The notes: a model not told the origin generated them from the letters alone. A stretch of 37,321 bases of DNA from SIG598 sp045580875 (GCA_045580875.1 JAZNOP010000099.1:1-37321); one strand, 5' to 3'; numbered from the stretch's first letter, positions 1-8,859 are shown. Program-made: numbers and translations.

Positions 1-60
1 TTCTATCATTACTATCAGTTCTGCTTCAAATTTCTTTATGTGTGTATATTTTCTTGGCAT
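1..60 (-). CDS. IS3-type transposase OrfA, N-terminal fragment (runs off the window)
   Basis: Twenty codons are visible, starting MPRKYTHIKKFEAELIVMIE. This N-terminus resembles the start of HTH-containing OrfA proteins of IS3-type elements in Clostridia. An AGGGGG ribosome binding site (bases 73 to 68) lies 7 nt before the ATG, but it sits inside the 3' arm of a perfect 14-bp hairpin, so translation is probably restrained. Assignment rests on 20 residues plus the terminus-like sequence next to it. Confidence 0.5.
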   Translation of the reverse strand, partial: MPRKYTHIKKFEAELIVMIE

Positions 61-66
61 ACAATT

Positions 67-104
67 ACCCCCTAATGTAGTTTTATTATCCTACATTAGG
101 GGGT
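67..104 (-). promoter_or_regulatory. Perfect 14-bp hairpin that hides the transposase RBS
   Basis: Bases 67-80 and 91-104 are exact reverse complements around a 10-nt loop. In a minus-strand transcript the 3' arm contains the AGGGGG ribosome binding site of the transposase, 7 nt from its ATG. A transcript entering from outside the element would fold and block translation. This mode of protection against impinging transcription is known for other insertion sequences such as IS10 and IS50. There is no U-tract, so it is unlikely to be a simple terminator. Confidence 0.6.
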
Positions 105-199
105 GTTTTGTCTATTGTCCGTTTTTACTAGACCTGTGCAAAGAAAATCCAGTGAATGGGGTTGTTTTAATTTGAGATTTTTATTATGAATTGCCGATT

Positions 200-1189
200 T
201 TATAATGTATCTCTTATTGACAGTGTGACAGGCAGAGTAATTGTTCCGCTGTTTTCCTTGCCGTTTTCAATGATATCAATAATAGAGCGAACTGCTGTTT
301 TGCCGATTTCCTCAAGAGGCTGCCGGACTGATGTGATTTTTTTCAGACCATATGTGCAAAGATCGAGATCATCATAACCGGAGATTACGATATCAGTGCC
401 AACGTTCAGCCCGTTTTCAATTGCATAATTTGTTGCACCTATTGCAAGTTTATCGTTTTCAGCAAAAATAGCGGTAGGCGGATTATCAAGACAGTTGAAA
501 TATTTCATGGCAGAGTAGCCGGTCTGAAGAGAGTGGGAGCCATAGAAGATATATTCTTCTGAATGCTCAATCCCATGTGCCATCAAAGCTTCGTTAAATC
601 CCTGCTGCTTCTGACGGGAAGAATTCGGGCGATGTCTCATGGCTATGTATCCAATACGTCGGTGTCCGGTTTCGATCATTCTTTCAGCAGCAATTTTAGC
701 GCCTTGTTTGTAGTCACTTATGATAGTAAGAAGTTCGGATTTGGCTACCTGTTCACAACACAGAATAGTAGGAATCTGACGATTTATATCACTTAGTTCA
801 TGGCTGTCAAAAAAAGTTCCGAGAAAAACAAAGCCCTTGACAACATCTTTGAGTAAACGATTAACTATAGTCTGTTCATATTCACGGTTATTGTTGCAGG
901 CGCTGATCATAAGTGAATAATTGTTGGCAATTGCCTCCTGCGTCATTGCATCTACAATTCTTCCGTAGAAGCTGGAAAGACGGTAGGGAAGAATAACCAT
1001 GATTGTGTTGTTTGCGCCACTTTTTAGGATTCGACCAGCAGGATTGGGAATATAACCAAGTTCTTCTATAGCCTGCTGAACCTTTTTTCTGACCTTATCC
1101 GTTACCTTTGGTGAGTTGTTTATTACACGCGATACAGTAGCCGTAGACGTGCCGGCAAGCGCCGCGACATCTTTAATTGTTGCACTCAT
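200..1189 (-). CDS. LacI/GalR-family transcriptional repressor
   Basis: The protein (329 aa, usual family length) opens with the LacI helix-turn-helix: SATIKDVAALAGTSTATVSR, then the hinge-helix region NPAGRILKSG. Residues ~60-329 form a periplasmic-binding-protein-like effector domain, with the typical DDLDLCTYGLKKITSVRQP segment near the C-terminus. Such proteins bind an operator as dimers and release it when a sugar binds. It stands alone: no sugar gene shares its strand, so its target is not evident. Candidates by function are the nearby GH5 or GH51 genes, but the sequence does not prove this. A near-perfect 20-bp palindrome lies just upstream (1256-1275) and may be an autoregulatory operator. 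A GTGAGG RBS precedes the ATG. Confidence 0.93.
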   Translation of the reverse strand: MSATIKDVAALAGTSTATVSRVINNSPKVTDKVRKKVQQAIEELGYIPNPAGRILKSGANNTIMVILPYRLSSFYGRIVDAMTQEAIANNYSLMISACNNNREYEQTIVNRLLKDVVKGFVFLGTFFDSHELSDINRQIPTILCCEQVAKSELLTIISDYKQGAKIAAERMIETGHRRIGYIAMRHRPNSSRQKQQGFNEALMAHGIEHSEEYIFYGSHSLQTGYSAMKYFNCLDNPPTAIFAENDKLAIGATNYAIENGLNVGTDIVISGYDDLDLCTYGLKKITSVRQPLEEIGKTAVRSIIDIIENGKENSGTITLPVTLSIRDTL

Positions 1190-1221
1190 TTGTCTGCCTC
1201 ACATTTTCATTATTTAATGTA

Positions 1222-1250
1222 ATTTTATCACACTGTGAAATCAATTACAA
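1222..1250 (-). promoter_or_regulatory. Putative promoter of the LacI-family gene
   Basis: On the minus strand TTGTAA (1250-1245) and TAAAAT (1227-1222) are separated by 17 bp. The -35 match is partial, so this is a moderate candidate. Confidence 0.4.
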
Positions 1251-1255
1251 TATCA

Positions 1256-1275
1256 GTTACAATAATTAGTGTAAC
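1256..1275. promoter_or_regulatory. 20-bp near-perfect palindrome, candidate operator
   Basis: GTTACA-a-TAATTA-g-TGTAAC: nine of ten base pairs are symmetric. It lies directly upstream of the proposed -35 of the LacI-family gene and ~75 bp upstream of the AI-2E transporter -35. It lacks the central CG usual for LacI operators, so its owner is uncertain. Confidence 0.4.
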
Positions 1276-1348
1276 AGCGAAATGAATAATCTGTCTGAAA
1301 TATGGGATAAGAAATCTGAGAATGAAATACTCAAATAATAACAATTAA

Positions 1349-1379
1349 TTTACAAATCACAAAATTAATATGCTATAAT
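1349..1379 (+). promoter_or_regulatory. Putative promoter of the AI-2E family transporter
   Basis: TTTACA (1349-1354) and TATAAT (1374-1379) with a TGC extended -10. The spacing is 19 bp, or 18 if the -35 is read one base later, so the extended -10 probably carries it. Confidence 0.5.
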
Positions 1380-1399
1380 AAAACACAGAGGTGATATTA

Positions 1400-2545
1400 A
1401 TGACAAAAAGGGATAAATGGATTGTAGGTATTTTGATTGCGGGAATAATTCTGTTTATCGCGCTTAATAATATTGAATTGCTGACAACGTTTATGCAGTA
1501 TCTCAATAATCTGCTTCTGCCGGTCATAATAGGTGCTGTAGTGGCGTTCGTACTCAGTGTACCGGTGACCGGCTTTGAGAAAATGTTTGATAAAATATTC
1601 CGCAAAGCAAAGCGCAAGCCGGGAAAAAATCTGAAGCATATTCTGAGCATTGTACTTACTTTTATATGTCTTGCACTTGTTATTGCGTTGTTTGCTCTGC
1701 TTGTTATACCGGAGATGGTAAGTACGGTCAGAAGCGTTGCTGCTTTGATTGAAGAAAACTGGCCCTCCTGGCTGGCAATGCTCGAAGAATATGATATTGA
1801 TACATCCAGTATAAAAGAGTGGCTTTCTACATTTGATATTCAGAATCTCGTAACCAAGATAACAAGCAGTGCAGGTACGCTGCTTGGCTCAATTGCAAAT
1901 GTAACAACTTCGACAGTTTCGGGTATATCAACATCGCTTATCGGGGTGATTATTGCCGTCTACATACTCGGAGACTGGGAGGGTCTTATTGCAAGATGCA
2001 GAAAAATGCTTTATGCATATACCAAAAAAGCTACAGCTGATAAAGCGTGTTATGTTTTCACTCTTGTAAGAGATGCTTATACCAAGTTCTTTACCGGACA
2101 ATGTGTGGAATCGATAATACTTGGTGTGCTTATATTCATTTCATTTCTGATTTTCGGCCTGCCTTATGCAGGTCTCATAGGTGTTGTTACTGCAATCTGC
2201 GCTATAATCCCGTATGTAGGTGCGTTCATCTCCTGTGCTCTTGGTGTTGTTCTTACGCTTATTGCTGCACCGGAGAAAGCTCTTACATGCCTTATAGTTT
2301 ATCTTGTTGTTCAGTTCATTGAGAATCAGTTCATTTATCCGCGTGTGGTCGGCAGTTCGGTCGGACTTTCTCCGTTATGGACTCTTGTAGCTGCAATTGT
2401 GGGCGGTAATCTTTTCGGACTTCTCGGAATGATCTTCTTTGTTCCGCTGTTTGCTGTACTGTACACACTGCTCAAAGAAGATACATACAGCAGAATTGCA
2501 AAAAAGAAGGCAGACAACGAGATCCCAAAGAAAATGGATTTATAA
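1400..2545 (+). CDS. AI-2E family transporter (PF01594-type membrane protein)
   Basis: The protein has about eight hydrophobic segments: two at the N-terminus (residues ~10-60), one at ~75-100, and a C-terminal cluster from ~170 to 365 after a soluble stretch. The C-terminal signature (GLPYAGLIGVVTAICAIIPY followed by VGAF, then ENQFIYPRVVGSSVGLSPLW) is diagnostic of the family that includes TqsA and related exporters. Substrates vary and are mostly unknown; few members truly move autoinducer-2. A GTG at 1391 is in frame, but AGAGGTG at 1387-1393 sits 6 nt before the ATG at 1400, so the later start is chosen. It appears monocistronic, with its own promoter and terminator. Confidence 0.9.
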   Translation: MTKRDKWIVGILIAGIILFIALNNIELLTTFMQYLNNLLLPVIIGAVVAFVLSVPVTGFEKMFDKIFRKAKRKPGKNLKHILSIVLTFICLALVIALFALLVIPEMVSTVRSVAALIEENWPSWLAMLEEYDIDTSSIKEWLSTFDIQNLVTKITSSAGTLLGSIANVTTSTVSGISTSLIGVIIAVYILGDWEGLIARCRKMLYAYTKKATADKACYVFTLVRDAYTKFFTGQCVESIILGVLIFISFLIFGLPYAGLIGVVTAICAIIPYVGAFISCALGVVLTLIAAPEKALTCLIVYLVVQFIENQFIYPRVVGSSVGLSPLWTLVAAIVGGNLFGLLGMIFFVPLFAVLYTLLKEDTYSRIAKKKADNEIPKKMDL

Positions 2546-2564
2546 ATTCCTGTTGGTTTAATAT

Positions 2565-2598
2565 AAGGGGGCGGAGGAAACTCCGCTCCTTTATTTTA
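2565..2598 (+). terminator. Rho-independent terminator after the AI-2E transporter
   Basis: A GC-rich stem (GCGGAG with CTCCGC, extended by the flanking G and C runs) with a GAAA-type loop, followed by TTTATTTTAT. Confidence 0.75.
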
Positions 2599-2701
2599 TA
2601 AGTTAAGGCAAATTTACAACAAAAAATATTCGCTGTCACTATATATGAAATATGCAGAACGACAGTTTAGTTGAGTTGTAGTTGTTTTTGTCTGATGATT
2701 A

Positions 2702-2730
2702 TTGACGATACAATATTTAATGGTTATAAT
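2702..2730 (+). promoter_or_regulatory. Promoter of the FUSC-like gene
   Basis: TTGACG (2702-2707), 17-bp spacer, TATAAT (2725-2730). This is one of the clearest sigma-A promoters in the window. Confidence 0.7.
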
Positions 2731-2767
2731 TACGTGCGTTGATAAATAACAGATTAAGGTGATAGAG

Positions 2768-3415
2768 ATGGAAAATACTGCAAATAAACCCGGAATTCAT
2801 ATTGGTCAGCGAAACATAAAAACTGCGCTTGCCGCGACAATATGTGCGCTACTGTATTTTCTGGTTGACCAGAATCCGACCTTTGCATGCATAGGAGCAA
2901 TATTCGGAGTCGGAAGTGATATGGGAAACTCGCGTCTTAATGGTGGAAACCGATTCTTCGGAACAATAATCGGCGGTGTTCTTGGGATGATACTGTTCCG
3001 GATTTATATTTGCTTCTATCCGGATGGAAGTTATCATGCACTTATGCTGCTGATGCTTTTCATCGGAGTTGTAGTTCTGATTCTTGTAAGCCAGCTTTTC
3101 AAATGGCCCGGTGCAATTCAGCCGGGTGGAGTAGTTCTTTGCATTATACTTTTTAATACACCTGTAGACTCATATATTTCGTACTCGGTCAATCGAATGA
3201 TTGATACCGGAATTGGTGTAGCGGTTGCGCTTCTGATAAACTGGCTGCTTTCAAAAGAGCGTGTTGACAGATGGATCAATGCATTACGCAGAAATCCTGC
3301 AGCGGACAGTACAGAGCTGATCGAATGTACTGCATCAAAAACAGATGATGAAGTAACAGCAGATAATGAGAAAATCGAATCTGTTATAGCAGCTGAAATA
3401 ACAGCAACTGAATAA
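2768..3415 (+). CDS. Aromatic acid exporter / FUSC-like membrane protein
   Basis: The first ~170 residues hold about five to six membrane segments and match the N-terminal part of the ArAE_1/FUSC family: RNIKTALAATICALLYFLVD, FACIGAIFGVGSDMGNSR, FFGTIIGGVLGM, then a short Lys/Arg loop after NWLLS. The remaining ~45 residues are acidic and low in complexity, probably a cytoplasmic tail. Family members are thought to export aromatic carboxylates or similar compounds, but substrates are unproven. At ~215 aa it is a single-domain form. The GTG at 2759 is in frame, but AAGGTG at 2756-2761 is well placed only for the ATG at 2768. Confidence 0.8.
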   Translation: MENTANKPGIHIGQRNIKTALAATICALLYFLVDQNPTFACIGAIFGVGSDMGNSRLNGGNRFFGTIIGGVLGMILFRIYICFYPDGSYHALMLLMLFIGVVVLILVSQLFKWPGAIQPGGVVLCIILFNTPVDSYISYSVNRMIDTGIGVAVALLINWLLSKERVDRWINALRRNPAADSTELIECTASKTDDEVTADNEKIESVIAAEITATE

Positions 3416-3422
3416 ACGAAGT

Positions 3423-3460
3423 AATCCCCCTGATGCAGCAAAGTATCAGGGGGATTTTGT
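3423..3460 (+). terminator. Rho-independent terminator after the FUSC-like gene
   Basis: A 12-bp perfect stem (3423-3434 with 3445-3456), loop of 10 nt, and a run of T. It lies between convergent genes, but the T-tract favours the plus direction. Confidence 0.85.
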
Positions 3461-3471
3461 GTCAGATTGTT

Positions 3472-5370
3472 TTATTTTGCAGGACCATAATAGAATGTGA
3501 TCGAAATGGTCTGAACATTTCCGATTATCGGATCTGCAGGATCGATAACACAGGGAGAACAACCGGTAAGACCGCCTACGTATGTACGTGCATCATCAGG
3601 AAGGTGATCAACCCAACCGTTGTAAAGATTAACACGGGTACAAAGCTTATCGTCAGAACTTGTGTAAGGTCTTGCAACAAACTTATAGGGCTCACCGTTT
3701 ATGAGAATCTCTGTGATATTGATGCAGTAGCCCGGATAAAGAACTTCACCGTTTGCAAGACCGATAGCAGAGAAGGTGAGGCTGTTGGAGCATCCTCCGG
3801 CAGTGCCGGTAAAATCAAGAGAAACAGTGTAAGTGCCTTCGCCGGTGATCTTTGCATCGGTAGGAACAATGCCGGCACTCATATCATCAGGGTTGTATTT
3901 ATCTCCAACACTGTAGGATAATCCGCCGCCGTTCCACATGATCCAAGCGATAGCAGAATCAGCGTCAACGACTACTGCATCTTCGCGGAAACTGTCAGGA
4001 GCAGCATCATAAAGAGCCTGTGCACTTGATGCTGCATTTTTCTTAATCTCTTCAGCAGTAAGCTTGGATTCAGCAGCATAATTTCTGCCGGTATAGACAG
4101 CACCGAAGTCATCGTCTACCATCTTGAGCTGGCTGCGCTTATAGAAGCCGCTGCAGTCCCAAAGGCAGGAGGTGTAGCCGTAAATATCACACAGGTCAAG
4201 GAAGAGAGTGTGATAGGTGGTAAGGTTTTCTCTGAGTGAGCCGTCTTCGTTCTGGAGAACACCGTATTCACCAATGACAACGCCATAGCCCTGCTCGGTG
4301 AACTTGGTCATCTGAGAAAGAGTATTGTACATGGTTTCAAGATCGCTCTTGGTGCCCCATTTCACAGTACTTGTGCCATCTCCGCAGTAGCTCCAGGGAT
4401 CATAGTAATGAACGGAGATAAGAAGTCTGTTGGCTTCGTCTTTTGGCATGATAAAACGGTCGTCACAGGTGTTTGCGATGTTGGTGTTGAAACCGGGGAT
4501 AAGCAGGAAACGCTGTGCGTTATTTCCGCCGGTAGCGCGAACGGTATCAACGAATGCCTGGTTGATCATCAGTGCAACTTCATAGAGTTCGTCTTTGGAA
4601 AGACTGCCGGAGTCAGAACACATGATTCTGTCATTAAGGCTGTCACCGATCTGTTCGTTTGCACCTTCAAAGATAAGATAATCAGAATATTCCTTATATC
4701 TCTCGGCAATCTGTGTCCACATTGAGGTGTACATAGTCATTGCAAGCTCACGTGTCTCAGGGGACGCAGAACCGAACATACCAAGCCAGCCGCCGTCCCA
4801 GTGGTCATTGATAATGACGTACATATCAGCGTTAAGGGCATAATTGATTATTTCCTCAACACGGTCGAGATAAGCTTCACTGATAGTGTATTCGCCGGAC
4901 TCAACAAGCTCGGTTGCATTCATCATCCAGGAAACAGGAATTCTGATGCTGTCAAATCCTGCGGCTTTCATGCCGTCAAGCATTTCCTGTGTGGTGATTG
5001 GCTGTCCCCAGTATCTTTCATAGTACTGAGGATCATCAGAGGTGCTTCCGAGGGAATTGTTGCATGCTTCCATTGTGTTGCCAAGGTTTGTGCCGTTACC
5101 CATAAGCTTTGCAAGCTCTATGGAGGTCAGGTCAGGACGCATATATCCGTTGTCGCTGGTCTGAATTCCATTGCTTGAAAAATGGAGTTCTTTTGCAGGG
5201 ATTTCTTCGTTTGTGCCGCCGGCGGGTTCGTCAGAGGTAATGTTGTTGTCGGCAGATGGGGCAGTGGGCTGCGGATCACAGGCAAGAAGGCTGATGCCAA
5301 GACCGACACATGCCAGACCAACTACCAGTATCACTGCACAAAGAGCAATGATAAGCTTTTGGTTTTTCAT
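3472..5370 (-). CDS. Secreted lipoprotein glycoside hydrolase family 5 (cellulase-like) with an unassigned C-terminal domain
   Basis: The 632-aa protein starts with a signal peptide and a lipobox-like SLLAC (Cys31; LAC at Cys21 is a weaker alternative). A Ser/Thr/Glu-rich linker follows, then a GH5 TIM barrel (~80-400). Visible GH5 marks are NLGNTMEA (~96-102), IRIPVSW (~143), INDHWDGG (His190), the acid/base motif IFEGANEQ with Glu239, ISVHYYDPW (~321) and the nucleophile motif VIGEYG with Glu368. The usual NEP is NEQ here. Expected activity is endo-hydrolysis of beta-1,4-glucans or related polymers at the cell surface; specificity is not readable. Residues ~480-632 form a separate beta-rich domain that I do not recognise, possibly carbohydrate binding. 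AAAGGAGAG precedes the ATG at 5370; an upstream in-frame start lacks this RBS. Confidence 0.92.
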   Translation of the reverse strand: MKNQKLIIALCAVILVVGLACVGLGISLLACDPQPTAPSADNNITSDEPAGGTNEEIPAKELHFSSNGIQTSDNGYMRPDLTSIELAKLMGNGTNLGNTMEACNNSLGSTSDDPQYYERYWGQPITTQEMLDGMKAAGFDSIRIPVSWMMNATELVESGEYTISEAYLDRVEEIINYALNADMYVIINDHWDGGWLGMFGSASPETRELAMTMYTSMWTQIAERYKEYSDYLIFEGANEQIGDSLNDRIMCSDSGSLSKDELYEVALMINQAFVDTVRATGGNNAQRFLLIPGFNTNIANTCDDRFIMPKDEANRLLISVHYYDPWSYCGDGTSTVKWGTKSDLETMYNTLSQMTKFTEQGYGVVIGEYGVLQNEDGSLRENLTTYHTLFLDLCDIYGYTSCLWDCSGFYKRSQLKMVDDDFGAVYTGRNYAAESKLTAEEIKKNAASSAQALYDAAPDSFREDAVVVDADSAIAWIMWNGGGLSYSVGDKYNPDDMSAGIVPTDAKITGEGTYTVSLDFTGTAGGCSNSLTFSAIGLANGEVLYPGYCINITEILINGEPYKFVARPYTSSDDKLCTRVNLYNGWVDHLPDDARTYVGGLTGCSPCVIDPADPIIGNVQTISITFYYGPAK

Positions 5371-5434
5371 TACTTTCTCTCCTTTGATGTTGTTATAATG
5401 CACATAAATTCTTCTGATGCGCATTATTATTTTA

Positions 5435-5463
5435 ATTATAATAAATTAATTGAAGTTTATCAA
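5435..5463 (-). promoter_or_regulatory. Promoter of the GH5 gene
   Basis: On the minus strand TTGATA (5463-5458), a 17-bp spacer, and TATAAT (5440-5435). An 8-bp palindrome ATGCGCAT (5417-5424) falls just downstream of the predicted start and could be part of an operator. Confidence 0.7.
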
Positions 5464-5489
5464 GTAATTATGATTAACTGGTTGAAAAA

Positions 5490-5533
5490 ATATAAAAATT
5501 CCCTCTGCTCCTTAATTGGCAGGAGCAGAGGGG
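5490..5533 (-). terminator. Rho-independent terminator after the ABC transporter
   Basis: A 12-bp perfect stem (5501-5512 with 5521-5532) followed on the minus strand by AATTTTTA. It separates the ABC gene from the GH5 promoter immediately downstream. Confidence 0.85.
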
Positions 5534-5549
5534 TGGTGAGAATGCGATT

Positions 5550-8500
5550 TTATTCGCTTCTGAGGGCAGTGACAGGGTCTTTTGTTGCCGCTTTCTTTGA
5601 AGGAATAAGTCCGCCGATTATTGTGAGCATCATGCTGAGAAGTATCAGTACTACAGCACTTATTACAGGCAGCTGTGCATTAATATCAGATGAACCGATA
5701 AGTGCATGAATAATAGCGTTGATAACAGGAATAAGAAGCAAGGTTACGCCTACACCAATAAGACCTGAGCAAAGACCTATAATGAATGTTTCCGCATTGA
5801 AAACCTGAGAGATATTGCCTTTCGATGCACCAATTGCTCTGAGAATACCAATTTCCTTGGTGCGTTCAAGCACGGAAATATAGGTAATAATTCCAATCAT
5901 AATTGATGAAACGACAAGTGATACAGCAACAAAGGCGATGAGAACATAGCTGACGCTGTCGACTATTGTCTTAACTGATGACATCAATATACCGGTCATA
6001 TCGGTGTAATTGATTACCTGGTCATCCTGACCCGCTGTTTCCATATCGGTGTTGTATTGCTCGATAAAGGATAAGAATTTTTCCTTGCCCTCAAAGTCAA
6101 TCAGATAGATTGATATTGCAGTCGGTTCAGCTCTGTCAGCAAATCCAAGTGACCTGAGATTGGATTCAGCTGTTACCGTGGTATTAGGCGAGGAGAGGGT
6201 CTGCATGAGTCTGTAAAGCTCTTCTTCGCTGAAGTTGAAGCTGAATGCACCGGCAATTTTTGATGCGTCAACTGTAATACTGGATGCAACAGAATTCATC
6301 AGCTTGGTTCCGATTGAGCCAAGTTCAGAAAGAATGAGTTTCTGTGTAGCTGCTTCGGTCATGCGGAGAGCCATTGCTCCTGAAGTTCCTGTAACCATTG
6401 CGGAAGAGGTATAGGAAGAGACTGCAGAGTCAATATTATCTGCTGTAATAGTGGCGCTGAACATTTCAGGATCAAATACAGAGCCAATATCAGAACCCGA
6501 GATAATTGGTGCATCAGAACCGGATATATCAGGAATTTCGGGTGTGGGCATATTGGAAGTGACGTAATCGGTTATCATTCCTGACATGAGTGGACGGAAT
6601 ACCTGAGAAAATGAATCCTCAGGAAGAACATACTTGTTTTCCAGAGATGATATAAGTGATTTTGCCTGGTCGGTGCTGAGATAAGCTTCTGCAATAGCTG
6701 AGGCATCAGACAGTGAGAGGTAAGCTTCACCGGTTGAAGGATCGGCATTTTCAGTTATATAATCCGTAAGCATTCCGCGTAGAAGCATACTGAGTGTTTC
6801 TGTGAAGTCAGCTTGTGCAGGAGCAGTATTTTTTGCTATGGAATCAGACAGATCATCCATGTAGCCAGTGAACATATCCTTCAGAGAATCCTGATCAAAA
6901 TCCATTCCGAAAGCAGAGGATATCATATTTCCGTCTACTGAAATCATATCCTGAAAATTAATTGCAGCATCACTTGATGATGTATCATCAAATCTTTTGC
7001 CGGTAAATACATTGATGTCGCTGTCAGAAAGCTGCTGATTGACGATTGTGGAATTTTCTGCAACAGAAATAACTCGCTCAGTAAGTTCGTGAGTGTATGC
7101 AATTCCTGGGACCATAGCGTAAGCTGATACGCCTTCTTTAGGACATACAATTCCGACAATTACAAGCTCTTCGCCCTGACGTACAATATCGTCCATGTAT
7201 TCTTTATCATCACGCATATCTTCCCAGACACCATAGTCCTGATTGAATTTATATAATGAGGATGCGTGGACAAGTCTGAAGGAAAGATTCATGAGGTCAT
7301 CATAGGTCCATACCTTGGAATCGCTGACAGTTTCCACTTCATTACCAGCCATAACATGAGCGACCATTTCGGAAAGCTCTGCCTGATCTCTGAGACCCAG
7401 AGTGTAAGTAGTATAGTCGGTAATGCTGTTTGGATCTGAAAGAACCATGACCATTTCGTTGTATTCTTCAGGCCAGCGTCCCTGCAGAATGTCATACTGT
7501 TCTTCGAGAAGTCCGCGGTTATCAATCATTTCCTGAAAAACATTGGAATCCATATAAGCTGACATCATCGGATTGCCGGTGAGATCAGCAAAAAGTGTCG
7601 CCGGATTTACCTGTACCAGCTTATCGGATACATTCCACGCAAAAATCTGCGGAGTTACACCATAGCTGTACTTTATTGCATTTATTGAATCACTGATTTC
7701 ACTCATGTTAGTGTCCATATGTGCCTTGAAAGATCCAAGGTCGTTTGTGCCAACCTGAGCGAATACCTGACCGATCATCTGCTGTTCCACAACAGTTCCT
7801 TCTTCGGCGTTCTGAGAAGAAGAGACCTCGCCTCCTACGGCCATCATTGTTGCGGCCATATCAGCAGTTTCAGACATTATTGAAAGCGGATAGCTTGAGA
7901 GAGTATCTTCCTGAATCTTATCGATATACATCTGGAAGCCGTTTGAAAGCGACATAATCAGTGCTATGCCAATAATTCCGATTGAGCCGGCAAATGCGGT
8001 AAGGATTGTGCGTCCTTTTTTTGTCCAGAGATTATTGAAACTGAGTGAAAGTGCAGTAAGAAATGACATGGAAGCGTGTCCCATGTTTTTGTGCTCAGGA
8101 ACAGCAAGTGCCTCTTCGTTTATCTCAAACGGATTTGAGTCGTCTGTGACCTTTCCGTCGCATACACGAATTATGCGGTTTGCGTATGATTCAGCGAGCT
8201 CCGGGTTGTGGGTAACCATTACAACAAGTCGGTCACTTGCAACTTCCTTCAGGAGATCCATTACCTGAACACTTGTTTCTGTATCAAGCGCACCTGTGGG
8301 TTCGTCTGCAAGCAGAATTTTCGGATCATTGACAAGAGCTCGCGCGATTGCAACACGCTGCATCTGCCCGCCTGACATCTGATTCGGCTTTTTGTGAAGC
8401 TGATTGCCTAATCCTACTTTCTCAAGTGCAGCTTTTGCTTTTTTGCGTCTTTCAGCCTTTGAAATACCGGAAATGGTCAGAGCGAGCTCAACGTTTGCAA

Positions 8501-8801
8501 GTACGGTCTGATGCGGGATAAGATTATAGCTCTGGAATACAAATCCTATTGTGTGGTTGCGGTAGGCGTCCCAGTCCCGGTCGGGATATTTCTTTGTGGA
8601 GATACCGTCAATTATAAGATCTCCGGTGTCATAAATGTCCAATCCGCCGATGATGTTAAGCAGTGTTGTCTTACCCGATCCGGACGGACCGAGAATAGCG
8701 ACAAATTCATTATCACGGAAATTCATGCTCACGTCGTTAAGCGCAGTCTGCACAAGATCTCCAGTGACATATTTTTTTGAGACATTTTTAATCTGAAGCA
8801 T
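5550..8801 (-). CDS. Fused ABC ATPase-FtsX permease (MacB/LolCDE-type ABC exporter)
   Basis: The 1083-aa protein joins an ATPase to its permease. Residues 1-230 are an ABC domain of the LolD/MacB type: Walker A GPSGSGKTT (38-46), signature MSGGQMQRVAIARAL, Walker B ILLADEPTGALD, and the H-loop VMVTHN. A membrane segment at ~265-290 is followed by a very large extracytoplasmic region (~300-900), rich in Ser, Ala and Asp with a Pro/Ser linker (PEIPDISGSD). The C-terminal FtsX domain (~930-1083) has three membrane segments and LERTKEIGILRAIGASKGNI. Such proteins act as mechanotransmission exporters or regulators for peptides, lipoproteins or cell-wall enzymes. The substrate is unknown. AAGGAG precedes the start. 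It is monocistronic with its own promoter and terminator. Confidence 0.9.
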   Translation of the reverse strand: MLQIKNVSKKYVTGDLVQTALNDVSMNFRDNEFVAILGPSGSGKTTLLNIIGGLDIYDTGDLIIDGISTKKYPDRDWDAYRNHTIGFVFQSYNLIPHQTVLANVELALTISGISKAERRKKAKAALEKVGLGNQLHKKPNQMSGGQMQRVAIARALVNDPKILLADEPTGALDTETSVQVMDLLKEVASDRLVVMVTHNPELAESYANRIIRVCDGKVTDDSNPFEINEEALAVPEHKNMGHASMSFLTALSLSFNNLWTKKGRTILTAFAGSIGIIGIALIMSLSNGFQMYIDKIQEDTLSSYPLSIMSETADMAATMMAVGGEVSSSQNAEEGTVVEQQMIGQVFAQVGTNDLGSFKAHMDTNMSEISDSINAIKYSYGVTPQIFAWNVSDKLVQVNPATLFADLTGNPMMSAYMDSNVFQEMIDNRGLLEEQYDILQGRWPEEYNEMVMVLSDPNSITDYTTYTLGLRDQAELSEMVAHVMAGNEVETVSDSKVWTYDDLMNLSFRLVHASSLYKFNQDYGVWEDMRDDKEYMDDIVRQGEELVIVGIVCPKEGVSAYAMVPGIAYTHELTERVISVAENSTIVNQQLSDSDINVFTGKRFDDTSSSDAAINFQDMISVDGNMISSAFGMDFDQDSLKDMFTGYMDDLSDSIAKNTAPAQADFTETLSMLLRGMLTDYITENADPSTGEAYLSLSDASAIAEAYLSTDQAKSLISSLENKYVLPEDSFSQVFRPLMSGMITDYVTSNMPTPEIPDISGSDAPIISGSDIGSVFDPEMFSATITADNIDSAVSSYTSSAMVTGTSGAMALRMTEAATQKLILSELGSIGTKLMNSVASSITVDASKIAGAFSFNFSEEELYRLMQTLSSPNTTVTAESNLRSLGFADRAEPTAISIYLIDFEGKEKFLSFIEQYNTDMETAGQDDQVINYTDMTGILMSSVKTIVDSVSYVLIAFVAVSLVVSSIMIGIITYISVLERTKEIGILRAIGASKGNISQVFNAETFIIGLCSGLIGVGVTLLLIPVINAIIHALIGSSDINAQLPVISAVVLILLSMMLTIIGGLIPSKKAATKDPVTALRSE

Positions 8802-8859
8802 TTTTTACTCCTTAGAGGGTATGTAATTGCAATTAAAATACATTGGGATTATGTTTCCC

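Larger units (their letters stand above)
1..140 (-). mobile_element. End of an IS3-family-like insertion sequence (partial)
   Basis: The first 60 bases encode the start of a transposase OrfA on the minus strand. Upstream of it lies a hairpin and then a terminus-like sequence (minus strand reads TGCACAGGTCTAGTAAAAAC, followed by GGACA), ending near base 140. A TG start and a nearby GGACA are common at IS3-type ends. The other end and any target duplication lie outside the window, so the exact boundary is inferred. Confidence 0.55.
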
